64,000 nucleotides of DNA from Cyanocohniella sp. LLY (GCA_022241785.1 JAKOMP010000013.1:1-64000), one strand, 5' to 3'; positions 36,342 to 46,559 are shown, numbered from the stretch's first letter. Notes: generated by a model from the sequence alone, not told the origin. Numbers and translations are program-made.

Positions 36342-37271
36342 TTAGACTGTCATATTATCGCCATCCTGCTGATTGATAGCTAATCGTAACACTGATAAGC
36401 CTAAAATTATTAAAAATAAGACTAAACCAATGGTACAGGCATAGCTAATTTCTAAGTTACTAAAGGCTTCCTCATACAAATAATAAACAATTGTTTTAGA
36501 GCTATTGAGTGGCCCGCCTTGAGTCATGATGTATACTTCTTCAAAGACTTTCGTAGCAGAAATGGCGGAAATCACTGCGACTAATGCTAAATAGGGTTTC
36601 ATTAAAGGTACAGTAATATCCCAGTGTTTACGGATACCATCTGAACCATCGATAGCTGCGGCTTCATATACATCAGCAGGAATTGATTGCAACCCCGCTA
36701 AATAAATCACCATGTAATAGCCGAGTCCTTTCCACACAGTGACCGCCATGACACTGGCTAGAGAAATCGGCACAATTCCTAACAATTTTTCTGGACTAGT
36801 TAACCAGGGAATTCCTTCTGGGAACAGACCTAATGTTGTCAGAACTTGATTGAGTAAGCCATTTTCTGCATATAGCCATTTCCAAGCGATACCCGCAACT
36901 ACCATTGATATGACTACTGGTGTGTAGTAGGCGGCTCTAAACCAATTCATGCCTCTCAGTTTCTGATTTACCAAAATTGCTAATCCTAAGGGAACCATGA
37001 CTAAAATTGGGACGACACCTATAAGATAAAGAAAGGTGTTTTCTAAGGTTTTCCAAAAAACTGCATCTTTCCACAGGCGGAGGAAATTACCAAATCCTAT
37101 CCATTGTGCTGGCTGAGAAAGGTCTTCGTAGCTGGTAAAGCTGAGATAAAATGCTTGGATGGCTGGCCAAAAAACTGTTAATACTAAGATAATTAGGGCT
37201 GGGAGTAAAAATAAGTAAGGTGTTAGTCGGTGTTTGATAAGTGTCCAATTTTCAGATTTAAGTTGTTTCAT
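36342..37271 (-). CDS. Sugar ABC transporter permease, MalF/UgpA type
   Basis: This 309-residue protein has six membrane helices and the inner-membrane ATPase-docking EAA motif in YEAAAIDGSDGIRKHWDITV. It belongs to the carbohydrate (CUT1) permease family. No solute-binding protein, second permease or CUT1 ATPase lies nearby; the next upstream genes are an iron-type ABC ATPase and permease. It is therefore a lone subunit here, perhaps served by parts encoded elsewhere. No substrate is assigned. Confidence 0.85.
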   Translation of the reverse strand: MKQLKSENWTLIKHRLTPYLFLLPALIILVLTVFWPAIQAFYLSFTSYEDLSQPAQWIGFGNFLRLWKDAVFWKTLENTFLYLIGVVPILVMVPLGLAILVNQKLRGMNWFRAAYYTPVVISMVVAGIAWKWLYAENGLLNQVLTTLGLFPEGIPWLTSPEKLLGIVPISLASVMAVTVWKGLGYYMVIYLAGLQSIPADVYEAAAIDGSDGIRKHWDITVPLMKPYLALVAVISAISATKVFEEVYIMTQGGPLNSSKTIVYYLYEEAFSNLEISYACTIGLVLFLIILGLSVLRLAINQQDGDNMTV

Positions 37272-37389
37272 ATATAGAACTTTGGTGTTGCTGATTGAAT
37301 TTATGAATTTGTTTCACGCAAAGGAGCAGAGGCGCAGAGAGTAAAAATGAGAAGAATGAACTTGTTTTAGCTGATTTAAACTAAGAGTT

Positions 37390-38166
37390 TTATACAGCCG
37401 CGATAGCGCAAACTTGTAAGCCAACTGGTGTATGAATGATTACAGATTCTACGCCAAAAACTTGGGCGATGGAGTTGGGTGTGAGAACTGTTTTAGGTGT
37501 GCCTACTTCCCAAAGATGACCTTGTTTTAATAAGGCAATGCGGGAGCTATATCTGGCGGCTAAATTTAATTCATGCAATACTGTGACGATTGTTAAATTC
37601 TGGTTTTGATTGAGATTTTTGAGTAATTCTAAGAGTTGTAATTGATAGTTGATATCTAAATAAGTGGTGGGTTCATCTAATAGTAATACTTTGGGTTCTT
37701 GCGCCAGCGCTAATGCTAAAAAAGCGCGTTGTTTTTCTCCCCCAGAAAGTTGTTCAACCAGGCGATCGCTTAATTTGTCTAGTTGGGTTTTTTGAATTGC
37801 TGCTGTAACTTTTTGTCTATCTTCATTGTTTAATTCCCATTGCCACCAAGGTTGATGCGGGGTGCGTCCTAAACTTACTAATTGTCGTACTGTTAAACCT
37901 ACAGGAACTGTTTGTTGTTGCGGTAATAATGCTAATTTCTGTGCCACTACATTGGGGGGCTGAGAATGAATAGCTTTACCATCAAGTAGTACGGTTCCTT
38001 GCTGTGGTGATAGAATCCGACTTAATAATTTTAAAACTGTAGATTTACCAGAACCATTAGCACCGACTAAACTTAACCATTCTCCTGTTTGCAAAGATAA
38101 GTTAATGTCTTCAACAATGGGTAAGGCGGTGTAACCACCAGTGAGATTTTGTAGTTCAAGGGGCAT
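37390..38166 (-). CDS. ABC transporter ATPase, FecE/BtuD type
   Basis: This 258-residue ATPase is the motor of an iron-siderophore, haem or cobalamin importer. Walker A is GANGSGKST, the signature is LSGGEKQRAFLALALAQEP, and Walker B is VLLLDEPTTYLD; the H-loop His follows in VLHELNLAAR. The ATG at 38166 is used; a TTG two codons upstream is possible. It lies 15 bases after the FecCD gene, so they form an operon. No binding-protein gene is in this window. Confidence 0.88.
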   Translation of the reverse strand: MPLELQNLTGGYTALPIVEDINLSLQTGEWLSLVGANGSGKSTVLKLLSRILSPQQGTVLLDGKAIHSQPPNVVAQKLALLPQQQTVPVGLTVRQLVSLGRTPHQPWWQWELNNEDRQKVTAAIQKTQLDKLSDRLVEQLSGGEKQRAFLALALAQEPKVLLLDEPTTYLDINYQLQLLELLKNLNQNQNLTIVTVLHELNLAARYSSRIALLKQGHLWEVGTPKTVLTPNSIAQVFGVESVIIHTPVGLQVCAIAAV

Positions 38167-38181
38167 GGTCAAGAATTAAAA

Positions 38182-39177
38182 TTATAGTTTATTCAATCCA
38201 GCCGAACGCCGATAAAGTAACCAAATAAATAAAGGTGAACCCAACAAGGCGGTGACAGCACCTACTGGTAGTTCTACTGCTCCCAGTCGAGAAAGTAAAT
38301 CTGCAAAGGTGAGTAGCCAAGCACCAGCTAATGCTGAAAGTGGTAACACAAAACGGTGGTCTGTACCAACGATGAGACGGACACCATGAGGTACAACCAA
38401 ACCAACAAACCCAATTAAACCACAGATGCTAACTGCGCCTGCGGCTAATAAAGTGGCCACACCACCAATTAATAAGCGCGATCGCGTTAATGATACTCCT
38501 AAACCTACAGCTAAATCATCTCCCAATGCCAGCACGTTGACAGACCGCGCCAACAAGCATCCCCCAATTAACGCCACGATAATATAGGGGCCAGCCGTGG
38601 AAATTTCTCGCCAACCGCGTCCATTTAGGCTACCAACCAACCAACTGAGGGCAATTTGAATTTGACCGTCTTCCGCTAATAAAAGTAAGGTAGTTTGCAC
38701 TGAGCCTAATAAAGAACTCACCGCTACTCCCCCTAAAATTAGTCTTTCAATAGAAATTCCTGACCCAGCACGACCCAACAAAATTACAATAGCCGAAGTT
38801 AAAATTGCGCCTATCCATGCAGCTAAAGGAATGGCAATCGGAAAAACTTGTAAACTGATCATCAAAATCACAATCAGTCCAGCACCAGCAGAAATACCTA
38901 AAATAAATGGGTCAGCCAGACTATTACGTAACATTCCTTGTAATAAAGCACCTGACATTCCCAATGCTGCACCGACAATAAGCGCTGCGACAATGCGCGG
39001 AATCCGCAAATCCCACAGAATTGTTTGCCTGATAGGGTCGCCTTGATGAAGAATTGCCTGCCAAAATTCTCCGAAAGTTAAATGTACCGCTCCTTGAGAC
39101 AAAGAAAGTACTAGAGTTACTAATAATCCTGTACCCAAAAGCAAAACAGCCCAGAGTATGCGGTATTTGCTAGTCAT
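38182..39177 (-). CDS. FecCD-family ABC permease (iron-siderophore/B12 type)
   Basis: The 331-residue protein has about nine to ten membrane helices and the family hallmarks SGALLQGMLRNSLADPFILG and GFVGLVVPHGVRLIVG. It forms the membrane channel for a siderophore, haem or cobalamin complex together with the ATPase encoded next to it. No Fur-type box is seen directly upstream (39178-39213). The substrate cannot be distinguished. Confidence 0.88.
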   Translation of the reverse strand: MTSKYRILWAVLLLGTGLLVTLVLSLSQGAVHLTFGEFWQAILHQGDPIRQTILWDLRIPRIVAALIVGAALGMSGALLQGMLRNSLADPFILGISAGAGLIVILMISLQVFPIAIPLAAWIGAILTSAIVILLGRAGSGISIERLILGGVAVSSLLGSVQTTLLLLAEDGQIQIALSWLVGSLNGRGWREISTAGPYIIVALIGGCLLARSVNVLALGDDLAVGLGVSLTRSRLLIGGVATLLAAGAVSICGLIGFVGLVVPHGVRLIVGTDHRFVLPLSALAGAWLLTFADLLSRLGAVELPVGAVTALLGSPLFIWLLYRRSAGLNKL

Positions 39178-39213
39178 TAGTCATCGGTCATTGGTTATAG
39201 ACTACTAGTAGAG

Positions 39214-40683
39214 TTAAAATTTTTCCACACCGGCAAACTGCTTCATGCTTGTATTTGCTGCTTCACCACAAGTGCGGGGTGTAGGAAATATCTTATCGGG
39301 ATTTGCCAAACCTTGAGGATTAAAGACTTGCCTTACCCATTGCATAGTTTCTAAATCAGTATCGCTAAACATATCTGGCATATAGCATTTTTTGTCTGCA
39401 CCAATGCCATGTTCACCGGAAATGCTACCACCGACTTTGACGCAAAGCTTGAGAATTTCTCCACCAACTTCTTCTACTTTTTCTAATGCTCCTGGTATAG
39501 AATTATCAAATAAAATTAGTGGATGTAAATTACCATCTCCTGCATGAAATACATTGGCAATTTTATAGCCAAATTTTTCACTTAATGCCTCAATTTCTTG
39601 AAGAACATAAGGCAATTGCGTCCGAGGAATTACACCATCTTGGACATAATAGTCTGGACTTAAATGACCAGCAGCTGCAAAAGCAGCTTTACGTCCTTTC
39701 CAAAGTTTTAATCTGGTTTCTGGGTCACTGGCAGAAGTTACATTACGGGCGCCATTTTTCTGACAAATTTCAGCTACCCGTTGTTTATTTACCTCAACTT
39801 CTACATCTAAACCGTCAATTTCTACTAATAAAATAGCGGTAGCGTCGCGGGGATAACAATTGGTTGCTACAACATCTTCTACTGCATTGATGCTGATATT
39901 GTCCATCATTTCCATACCACCGGGAATAATTCCCGCGCTGATAATATCAGAAACACTAGCTCCAGCAGCTTCAACACTAGTAAAATCCGCTAATAAAACA
40001 CAAATTGATTCAGCACTTTTCAAAATTCGTAAGGTTATTTCTGTGGCAATACCCAAAGTACCTTCAGAACCGACAAATACACCTGTTAAATCATAACCAG
40101 GCATTTCCGGTACTTGTCCGCCTAAATCCAGAATTTCTCCTGTGGGTGTGACAATTTTTAATCCCAACACATGGTTAGTAGTGACACCATACTTAAGACA
40201 ATGCACCCCACCAGAGTTTTCGGCAACGTTACCCCCAATTGAACAGATAATTTGGCTGGAAGGATCTGGTGCATAATAGAATCCCGCGCCACTTACGGTT
40301 TGCGTTACCCAACTATTAATTACACCTGGCTGGACAACAATGCGCTGATTATCTAAATCAACACTCAGGATTTGCCGCATTAATGAAGTGACGATAAGAA
40401 CTGAATCTACCGATGGTAACGCCCCACCAGATAGGCCAGTACCAGAACCACGGGCGATGAAAGTTACAGCATATTTGTTGCATATCTTAACCAATGCGGC
40501 AATTTGTTCTGTCGTTCTGGGTAAAACTACCACAGCAGGGCGTTGGCGATAGCTAGTTAAACCATCGCATTCATAAGTGATGAGTTCCTCACGACGCTGT
40601 ACGACACCATTTTTACCAACTACAGCTTCAAATGCTTTAATAATGGGTTGCCAATTACGTTGTTTTGTATCTTGAGTAAGCAT
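39214..40683 (-). CDS. glcD: FAD-linked oxidase, glycolate oxidase subunit GlcD type
   Basis: The 489-residue flavoprotein has a PCMH-type FAD-binding domain (FIARGSGTGLSGGALPS) and a C-terminal FAD_oxidase_C domain with HAGDGNLHPLILFD and SGEHGIGADKKCYM, typical of GlcD/D-lactate dehydrogenase-type enzymes. It likely oxidises glycolate or D-lactate; in cyanobacteria glycolate dehydrogenase serves photorespiration. glcE and glcF are not adjacent. It precedes the FecCD gene by 36 bases, which may be mere read-through. Confidence 0.85.
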   Translation of the reverse strand: MLTQDTKQRNWQPIIKAFEAVVGKNGVVQRREELITYECDGLTSYRQRPAVVVLPRTTEQIAALVKICNKYAVTFIARGSGTGLSGGALPSVDSVLIVTSLMRQILSVDLDNQRIVVQPGVINSWVTQTVSGAGFYYAPDPSSQIICSIGGNVAENSGGVHCLKYGVTTNHVLGLKIVTPTGEILDLGGQVPEMPGYDLTGVFVGSEGTLGIATEITLRILKSAESICVLLADFTSVEAAGASVSDIISAGIIPGGMEMMDNISINAVEDVVATNCYPRDATAILLVEIDGLDVEVEVNKQRVAEICQKNGARNVTSASDPETRLKLWKGRKAAFAAAGHLSPDYYVQDGVIPRTQLPYVLQEIEALSEKFGYKIANVFHAGDGNLHPLILFDNSIPGALEKVEEVGGEILKLCVKVGGSISGEHGIGADKKCYMPDMFSDTDLETMQWVRQVFNPQGLANPDKIFPTPRTCGEAANTSMKQFAGVEKF

Positions 40684-40828
40684 ATTTTTTTAACTAAAAG
40701 GTAGATGTTTTACTTGGTGATAGGATGGATACCCTGCAAATCACCTTTAACGCTTCGAGGAAGTCCCCATATTCAACCCATCCTACCCATGCTACCCCAG
40801 TTTATTTGACTGCCGTTTACGTCTAGAA

Positions 40829-40851
40829 TCCCCCGAAGTCAATTCGGGGGA
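40829..40851 (-). terminator. Hairpin behind hemL
   Basis: TCCCCCGAA (40829-40837) is the exact complement of TTCGGGGGA (40843-40851). It is 40 bases beyond the hemL stop on the minus strand. It lacks a clear T-run, so termination efficiency is uncertain. Confidence 0.6.
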
Positions 40852-40890
40852 GTATGTCAAGCTACTTATTCCAGGGATATCTCTGAGAAG

Positions 40891-42189
40891 TTACAAATTA
40901 GACAGTACATCCCGTGCAACGGCTAAAGTTTGCTCAATATCTGTTTCTGTGTGAGCCAAAGAAGTAAAACCAGCCTCAAACTGAGAAGGCGCTAAATAAA
41001 CGCCGCGCTCTAACATACCACGATGGAATCGTCCGAATTTAGCCATATCAGACTTTTTGGCATCTTCGTAGTTATGAACTGGCCCAGCGGTAAAGAATAG
41101 GCCAAACATAGCGCTAATGTGTCCACCGCAAACGCCATGACCAGTTTCTTGGGCAATTTGCACCAATCCATCTGCTAGCTTCTGAGTAATTTGGTCAAGA
41201 TACTCATAAGTACCAGGTCTTTGCAACAATTCCAGGGTCTTAATCCCAGCAGTCATGGCTAAAGGATTACCAGAAAGAGTTCCAGCTTGATAGACAGGGC
41301 CTGCGGGAGCAATCATTGACATAATCTCCCGACGACCGCCATAGGCTCCAACTGGTAAGCCACCACCGATGACTTTACCTAAAGTAGTGAGGTCGGGTGT
41401 AACGCCAAATTTTTCTTGAGCGCCACCGTAGGCAATACGAAATCCTGTCATTACCTCATCAAAAACCAGTAATGCACCATGTTCGTGGGTTAGTTCGCGT
41501 AGACCTTCCAAGAACCCAGCATCGGGAGTAATAAATCCAGCATTGCCCACAACTGGCTCTAGAATTACACCAGCAATCTCATCACGATTTTGTTCAAACA
41601 AAGCTTTCACAGCTTCCAAGTCATTGTAAGGAGCCGTGAGAGTACCGCTTGTTGCTGATTTAGGCACTCCTGGTGAATCAGGTAACCCAAGTGTGGCGAC
41701 ACCAGAACCTGCCTTCACTAAAAACGTATCGGCATGACCGTGGTAGCAGCCTTCAAACTTGATGATTTTCTCCCGGTTGGTGAACGCTCGCATTAATCGC
41801 AACACTGCCATACAAGCTTCTGTACCGGAATTGACAAATCTGACCATTTCGATACTGGGAACAGCATCAATTACCATTTCAGCCAGAATATTTTCTAGTA
41901 CTGAAGGCGCACCGAAGCTAGTACCTTTTTCCAAGGCTTCATGGAGTGCCGCGATGACTTCGGGATGGGCATGACCACAAATAGCTGGGCCCCAAGTGCC
42001 AACATAATCAATGTATTGGTTGCCATCTACATCCCAAATGTATGCGTCTTTAACACGCTCAAAAACTATGGGTTGTCCACCTACGGACTTGAATGCACGA
42101 ACTGGAGAACTAACTCCTCCTGGCATCAAATTTTGGGCTGCGGCAAAGATTTCTTGTGATTTTGTGGTTTTAATAGTGGTATTTACCAA
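40891..42189 (-). CDS. hemL: Glutamate-1-semialdehyde 2,1-aminomutase
   Basis: The PLP enzyme forms 5-aminolevulinate for haem and chlorophyll from glutamate-1-semialdehyde. The PLP lysine is in [18 protein letters not shown], with [17 protein letters not shown] and [13 protein letters not shown] nearby. Length of 432 is normal and the N-terminal [10 protein letters not shown] is conserved. A hairpin lies behind the gene. It is not in an operon here. Confidence 0.96.
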   Translation of the reverse strand: MVNTTIKTTKSQEIFAAAQNLMPGGVSSPVRAFKSVGGQPIVFERVKDAYIWDVDGNQYIDYVGTWGPAICGHAHPEVIAALHEALEKGTSFGAPSVLENILAEMVIDAVPSIEMVRFVNSGTEACMAVLRLMRAFTNREKIIKFEGCYHGHADTFLVKAGSGVATLGLPDSPGVPKSATSGTLTAPYNDLEAVKALFEQNRDEIAGVILEPVVGNAGFITPDAGFLEGLRELTHEHGALLVFDEVMTGFRIAYGGAQEKFGVTPDLTTLGKVIGGGLPVGAYGGRREIMSMIAPAGPVYQAGTLSGNPLAMTAGIKTLELLQRPGTYEYLDQITQKLADGLVQIAQETGHGVCGGHISAMFGLFFTAGPVHNYEDAKKSDMAKFGRFHRGMLERGVYLAPSQFEAGFTSLAHTETDIEQTLAVARDVLSNL

Positions 42190-42422
42190 AGTTCTCTCCT
42201 AAGAAGTGATATCCTCCTACACTGACCTTATCAGGTACAGTGAGTGGTTTTTCTTGTAAATTTTATGAGGCAGGTATTCACATACTGAATACTACCAGCT
42301 ACTATTTGCGTCCCATCGCTTCCTCATTTCCTCATCAGGTCAAAACTTCTATCTTAGGATAGGGTGAAAAACTGTTCAGAAATTCTATCCTATAGAATTA
42401 TTTGAACAAAAAAAATAACAAT

Positions 42423-42611
42423 ATGTTATACAAGTCGAACGAAGACTTGCCTTTAGAGATTCGTACTAAATTATCTGAGGCTTACCAAGACCTTTACCGG
42501 GCAGCTTTTAACTCAGCCATTCATTGGTATGGTGAAGCATCTAAAGCTCACAAAGTCGCGTTGAGTGCTGTCAAGATGCAATCGGCGACAGATAGGAGGG
42601 CATTTGTGTAA
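42423..42611 (+). CDS. ChaB-family small protein
   Basis: The 62-residue protein fits the ChaB family: DLPLEIRTKLSEAYQDLYRAAF, then SAIHWYGEASKAHKVALSAVK, with the standard spacing. The E. coli namesake was linked to cation transport, but the molecular role is not known. The ATG at 42423 is used; a TTG at 42402 is a weaker start. It precedes hisIE by 75 bases. Confidence 0.7.
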   Translation: MLYKSNEDLPLEIRTKLSEAYQDLYRAAFNSAIHWYGEASKAHKVALSAVKMQSATDRRAFV

Positions 42612-42686
42612 GACTAAATCATCAGGTTGAATCCAAAACAGCATGTCAGCTAACCTATTGAGAATGGTATCGTGAATCCATAAATC

Positions 42687-43364
42687 ATGTTTAATGAGAA
42701 CAAATTAGCTGGTATGTTTTCTACTGATCCGCATTCACTACTTCACTCTATTCCTGTTGATAAAATTCGCTACGATGAACGGGGTCTAGTGCCAGCAATT
42801 GTCCAAGATTATTTGGATGGCACTGTCTTAATGATGGCATGGATGAATCAGGAGTCATTAACAAAGACTTTAGCTACTGGAGAAACTTGCTTTTGGAGTC
42901 GTTCTCGCCAGGAATTGTGGCATAAGGGAGCGACTTCTGGCCATATACAAAAAATACACAGTATCCGTTATGACTGTGATAGTGATGCGCTGCTGATTGG
43001 TGTAGAGCAGATAGGAGATATTGCTTGTCATACTGGTGAACGCAGCTGTTTTCATCAAATAGAAGGAGCGATCGCTCCACCACCAGGGGATACATTGTCA
43101 CAATTATTTCAGGTGATCTGCGATCGCCGTGATCATCCTCATGAAAATTCTTACACTTGCAAACTTTTGGCAGGTGGCGATAACAAAATTTTAAAGAAAA
43201 TTGGTGAAGAAAGCGCTGAAGTGGTGATGGCATTCAAGGATGATGATGCCGACGCTATTGCAGGGGAAGTTGCGGATTTGCTTTACCATACCCTGGTGGC
43301 TTTAGCTTACCATCAAGTAGATGTGAAATCAGTATATCGTAAGTTGCAAGAACGTCGGCGATAG
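42687..43364 (+). CDS. hisIE: Phosphoribosyl-AMP cyclohydrolase / phosphoribosyl-ATP pyrophosphatase
   Basis: The bifunctional enzyme catalyses steps two and three of histidine synthesis. The HisI half has [30 protein letters not shown] and the zinc-binding DCDSDALL and CHTGERSCF segments. The HisE half has [18 protein letters not shown] and [15 protein letters not shown]. The order HisI then HisE is the usual fused arrangement. The 225-residue length is typical. Confidence 0.95.
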   Translation: MFNENKLAGMFSTDPHSLLHSIPVDKIRYDERGLVPAIVQDYLDGTVLMMAWMNQESLTKTLATGETCFWSRSRQELWHKGATSGHIQKIHSIRYDCDSDALLIGVEQIGDIACHTGERSCFHQIEGAIAPPPGDTLSQLFQVICDRRDHPHENSYTCKLLAGGDNKILKKIGEESAEVVMAFKDDDADAIAGEVADLLYHTLVALAYHQVDVKSVYRKLQERRR

Positions 43365-43375
43365 CAGAATTAGCA

Positions 43376-43398
43376 GGGGACAAGGGGACAAGGGGATA
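43376..43398. repeat. Short tandem GGGGACAA repeat
   Basis: Two to three copies of GGGGACAA followed by GGGATAAGTTATCCC, a 6-bp stem hairpin, lie 12 bases after hisIE. The hairpin may terminate the transcript. Confidence 0.5.
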
Positions 43399-43489
43399 AG
43401 TTATCCCACATCTCTCTATTCCCCTCATCTCTCAGTCTCCAAAAAAAATGTTTTTGTAATTCTTATCATTAGTCAGTCTTTTCCTCTAC

Positions 43490-43532
43490 GATTCCACAGA
43501 GTTTCCACAGGTATTTTGATAGTTTTCCACAG
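43490..43532. promoter_or_regulatory. Cluster of three DnaA-box-like sequences
   Basis: Three sequences read GATTCCACA (43490-43498), GTTTCCACA (43501-43509) and TTTTCCACA (43523-43531). The last equals the box I recall for cyanobacterial DnaA. All lie on one strand within 43 bases. No dnaA or dnaN gene is in the window. They could bind DnaA as regulatory or titration sites. Confidence 0.45.
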
Positions 43533-43897
43533 ATGTTGGACGAACTAATAGGCACTTGCCGTTTTACTGGGGATATTTGATTCTCAGTAGTATGAGTATT
43601 AAAGGACTGAGTTTTTATTAAGTTGAGTAACAAAAACCTTGTCTCAACCCCTATTCTTACGTCAACATTTATTTTTTATACCAGCGGATTTAACATTTCG
43701 CAGCATTGACAAACCCACCCCCTCTTGGCGCACAATGATTCGGCTGGCTTGTTTTGTAGTCCGTTCCACCATTGACACCAAAAAGTACCTGAAACGTTGG
43801 TGTAGATTGTCGGGTAGACACAGGATTATGTAAGGCAAATTCCACATCACCACAAGCAACTTGTCCCTCTTGATTGACCTCAGAGAAGGAAGAACTT

Positions 43898-44095
43898 ATG
43901 AACGCAACAGTTAGTATTTTCACAGAAATTCCCGAAACACTACATGAATCCCTCAAGACTTACTTAGAAACACATCCTGATTGGGATCAAAACCGAGTAC
44001 TGACGGCTGCATTATCGCTGTTTTTACTGCAAAATGGAGATAGCGATCGCCGCGCTGCTCGTGTATATTTGGAAACTTTGTTTCACCACAGCTAA
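43898..44095 (+). CDS. DUF2811-family small protein
   Basis: The 65-residue protein begins MNATVSIFTEIPETLHESLK with a GAAGGA ribosome-binding site 8 bases upstream of the ATG at 43898. The TYLETHPDWDQNRVLTAALS and LFLLQNG wording is that of a small cyanobacterial family (DUF2811, as I recall it). It looks like a ribbon-helix-helix-type protein, but no DNA binding is shown. It is isolated. Confidence 0.65.
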   Translation: MNATVSIFTEIPETLHESLKTYLETHPDWDQNRVLTAALSLFLLQNGDSDRRAARVYLETLFHHS

Positions 44096-44446
44096 ATATC
44101 AATGCCCTGCACCAACTGGCCAGAAACAACTAATTTACCAGCCATGACACAAGTGCTAGTAAACAACATTCTGGCTCATGCCTGAGCATGGGCACGGTTA
44201 CCGTGCCCCAAACTTTAATCGATGGGGATACCTTGTGAGCAAGGGGATGAGAGGCAATAGAAAATAAGACTCAGTAAATCTTCTTGCTCAAAAAGAACTT
44301 AAACCAGTAATTTGCCTGTGTATCTGGGAGTAAACCTGGTCAAGCTAAAAAATTCACTACACAAAAATATTTGTCATTGAGTTGCTGACTCAAGAGTTAA
44401 GAGTCAGGAGTTAAGTGTGAACAACTCTAAATTAGTGACTATTAAC
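44096..44446. other. Intergenic region with two adjacent hairpins
   Basis: The region has GCTCA-TGCC-TGAGC at 44174-44187 and GGGCACGG-TTA-CCGTGCCC at 44190-44208 (8-bp stem). These may end the DUF2811 transcript. A rough tandem AGAGTTAAGAGTCAGGAG repeat lies near 44393-44413. Confidence 0.5.
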
Positions 44447-45160
44447 TCAAGAGTGAGCTTCCGACTGTTGAGAGGGACATTCAAATTTATACCCTACACC
44501 CCGTACAGTCTGAATTAGTGCTGGTTGACTCGCATCGACTTCAATTTTCTTACGAATTTGACCGATATGTACATCGACAACCCGCTGGTCACCAACATAT
44601 TCGTAATCCCAGACTTCTTGAATCAGTTCTGCACGCCGCCAGACTCTACCAGGATGGCTGGCGAGGAAATGCAACAGATCAAATTCCAGAGCAGTTAAGG
44701 GTATTGCTTGGTTGTTGAGTGCTACCTCGCGTCGCACCGGATCAATCATTAACTTTTCAAATACCAAACGTTTTTGTTCAGCAGTCGTCACAACTCGCTG
44801 ACGCCTCAAGATGGCTGCTACTCTAACTTCTAACTCTCCCAGTCCAAATGGCTTAGTAAGATAGTCATCAGCACCTTTAGAGAAGCCACGAATTTTATCG
44901 GCTTCATCTGCACGGCTAGTTAACATCAGCACGAAAACACCATTACGACTTTGCATTTCTTGGCAGAGGTTAAACCCAATGACATCTGGTAGATTGACAT
45001 CTAAAATCACCAAATCTGGGTTAAATTGCTCAAATAGGGCTAATGCTGATTTACCATCCTCAGCCGCCTCTACTTGATAGGTCTGCCTAATTAAAAACCG
45101 TTGAATTAAATTGCGGACCGCAGGGTCGTCATCAACTACAAGAATCTTGGCGGGAGCCAT
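44447..45160 (-). CDS. OmpR-family response regulator
   Basis: The 237-residue protein has a receiver domain (DDDP at 10-13, phospho-acceptor D54 in VILDVNLPD, Lys in LTKPFG near 104) and a winged-helix DNA-binding domain (about 140-230, VVDVHIGQIRKKIEV and VRGVGYKF). It would act as a phosphorylation-controlled transcription factor. No histidine kinase is adjacent. A palindrome lies upstream at 45348-45359. The ATG at 45160 is used; the ATG at 45166 is also possible. Confidence 0.88.
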   Translation of the reverse strand: MAPAKILVVDDDPAVRNLIQRFLIRQTYQVEAAEDGKSALALFEQFNPDLVILDVNLPDVIGFNLCQEMQSRNGVFVLMLTSRADEADKIRGFSKGADDYLTKPFGLGELEVRVAAILRRQRVVTTAEQKRLVFEKLMIDPVRREVALNNQAIPLTALEFDLLHFLASHPGRVWRRAELIQEVWDYEYVGDQRVVDVHIGQIRKKIEVDASQPALIQTVRGVGYKFECPSQQSEAHS

Positions 45161-45347
45161 GACCATCACTTTTCACAAAAATTTATAAGATTAACAGGGA
45201 AGAAGATTGCGTAAAAACGCTGTTTCCACTTTGGGAGTTATGTAAGAATCTACAAGGGTGAGGAATGAATTTCCTGATGATCCACAAATAATAGTGTAAT
45301 CAGGTTTCTGGACAATAAAAATTAAGAAGATTCTGCTAGTCACATAG

Positions 45348-45359
45348 GTACTTAAGTAC
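45348..45359. promoter_or_regulatory. 12-base palindrome upstream of the response regulator
   Basis: GTACTTAAGTAC is a perfect palindrome about 190 bases upstream of the regulator start on the minus strand. It is a candidate operator or autoregulatory site. The rest of 45161-45876 shows no gene that I would accept. Confidence 0.4.
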
Positions 45360-45876
45360 AGGTATTGTAATTAGTAAATTTAGTGTCAACTAGGCAGATA
45401 TTTTCCATATTAGTCACAGCAGTTCGGTAACCTAAGAGACTTTCCTACCCCAATATTAGTGGTGAGTGGTGATTTAAAACTTTTTAATTTTAAATCTATC
45501 TGTCGATATGTGGATCGATACCACTAGGTAATTGTGTGGCTGATTGCTAAAAAGTTCCTCAGCAACCGCTAAATTTTCACAATATAAAACCGAAAAGTTA
45601 GTTTTTTCATGAAAAATGCGTTTTAGGTATTTTCAGTTCAAATTCTAGAGTAAAGCCCTCACAGACCAAAGACATGAGGGTATACACGGAGTTATGGCAA
45701 TATGTTAAAGTTGGTATAGTCAAAATTCCCAAATCAATCCAACTAACCCATGCTACTATCCTGGTAGGGCATGACAACATGTCGATACGTTGGTTTCGAT
45801 CCAGATAAAACCTAAAATTGTTTTTCCTAAAGTAAAAGACTGCCACTGACCAAGGCTAAAGAAAGTATAAACTCCC

Positions 45877-46503
45877 ATGAGCGATCAAAATCCCTACGAG
45901 AAACTTGGGGTATCAGAAGATGCTAGCTTCGATGAAATTCAGGACGCTCGCAATCGCCTATTGGAGCAGTGTGAAGGCGATGCCAAAAGTCTAGAGCTAA
46001 TTGAAGTAGCTTACGATGCGATTTTAATGGATCGCCTAAGGATGCGCCAGGAAGGTAAAATCAAGGTTCCTGAGCGAATCAGGTTCCCGGAACTGCGAGT
46101 GCAATTGGCTCCAAAAGAAAGTCCAACTCCTCATGAGCAGTCTCCTGCATGGCTGCAACGAATGCTCGATCAGCCAACACCTACAGATATTCTGTTACCT
46201 GGAGCCTGGTATTTGGGCTTAAGTACCATCAGTGTATTTTCCCAGGCAGCGGGTGATCAAGTTTTGCAGTTAGCATTAGTAGTAGGTGTAGGACTCAGTA
46301 TTTACTTTATTAAACGTAAAGAAGGCAAGTTTGGTAGAGCAGTGTTGTTAACGCTGGTTGGTTTAACAGTAGGTTTAATTGTCGGCGGGCTGATTGCTAG
46401 CTGGCTATTACCGCAAATAAATCTAGTGCAACTGAGTGCGGAACAGTTGTCTACAGTGTTGACATTTATGCTGTTATGGCTAATTAGCAGTTTTTTGCGT
46501 TAA
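45877..46503 (+). CDS. CPP1-like (J-like domain) membrane protein
   Basis: The 208-residue protein has an N-terminal J-like domain (NPYEKLGVSEDASFDEIQDA) that lacks the HPD tripeptide, so it is not a true DnaJ co-chaperone. Four hydrophobic helices follow (about residues 105-125, 130-150, 152-175, 188-206). The plant homologue CPP1 stabilises protochlorophyllide oxidoreductase. A link to thylakoid protein biogenesis is inference. Confidence 0.82.
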   Translation: MSDQNPYEKLGVSEDASFDEIQDARNRLLEQCEGDAKSLELIEVAYDAILMDRLRMRQEGKIKVPERIRFPELRVQLAPKESPTPHEQSPAWLQRMLDQPTPTDILLPGAWYLGLSTISVFSQAAGDQVLQLALVVGVGLSIYFIKRKEGKFGRAVLLTLVGLTVGLIVGGLIASWLLPQINLVQLSAEQLSTVLTFMLLWLISSFLR

Positions 46504-46559
46504 TTTGATGAGTCTCTGGGACTAGTACCGCTGCGCGGAAATTAAAAATCAAAAGTGAA

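Noticed and set aside
43441-43540. Chromosomal replication origin
   Set aside because: Three DnaA-like boxes are present but dnaA, dnaN and an AT-rich unwinding element are not, so oriC cannot be claimed.
45607-45846. 79-residue minus-strand ORF upstream of the CPP1-like gene
   Set aside because: No start context and unlike any family I know; lies in the CPP1-like promoter region.
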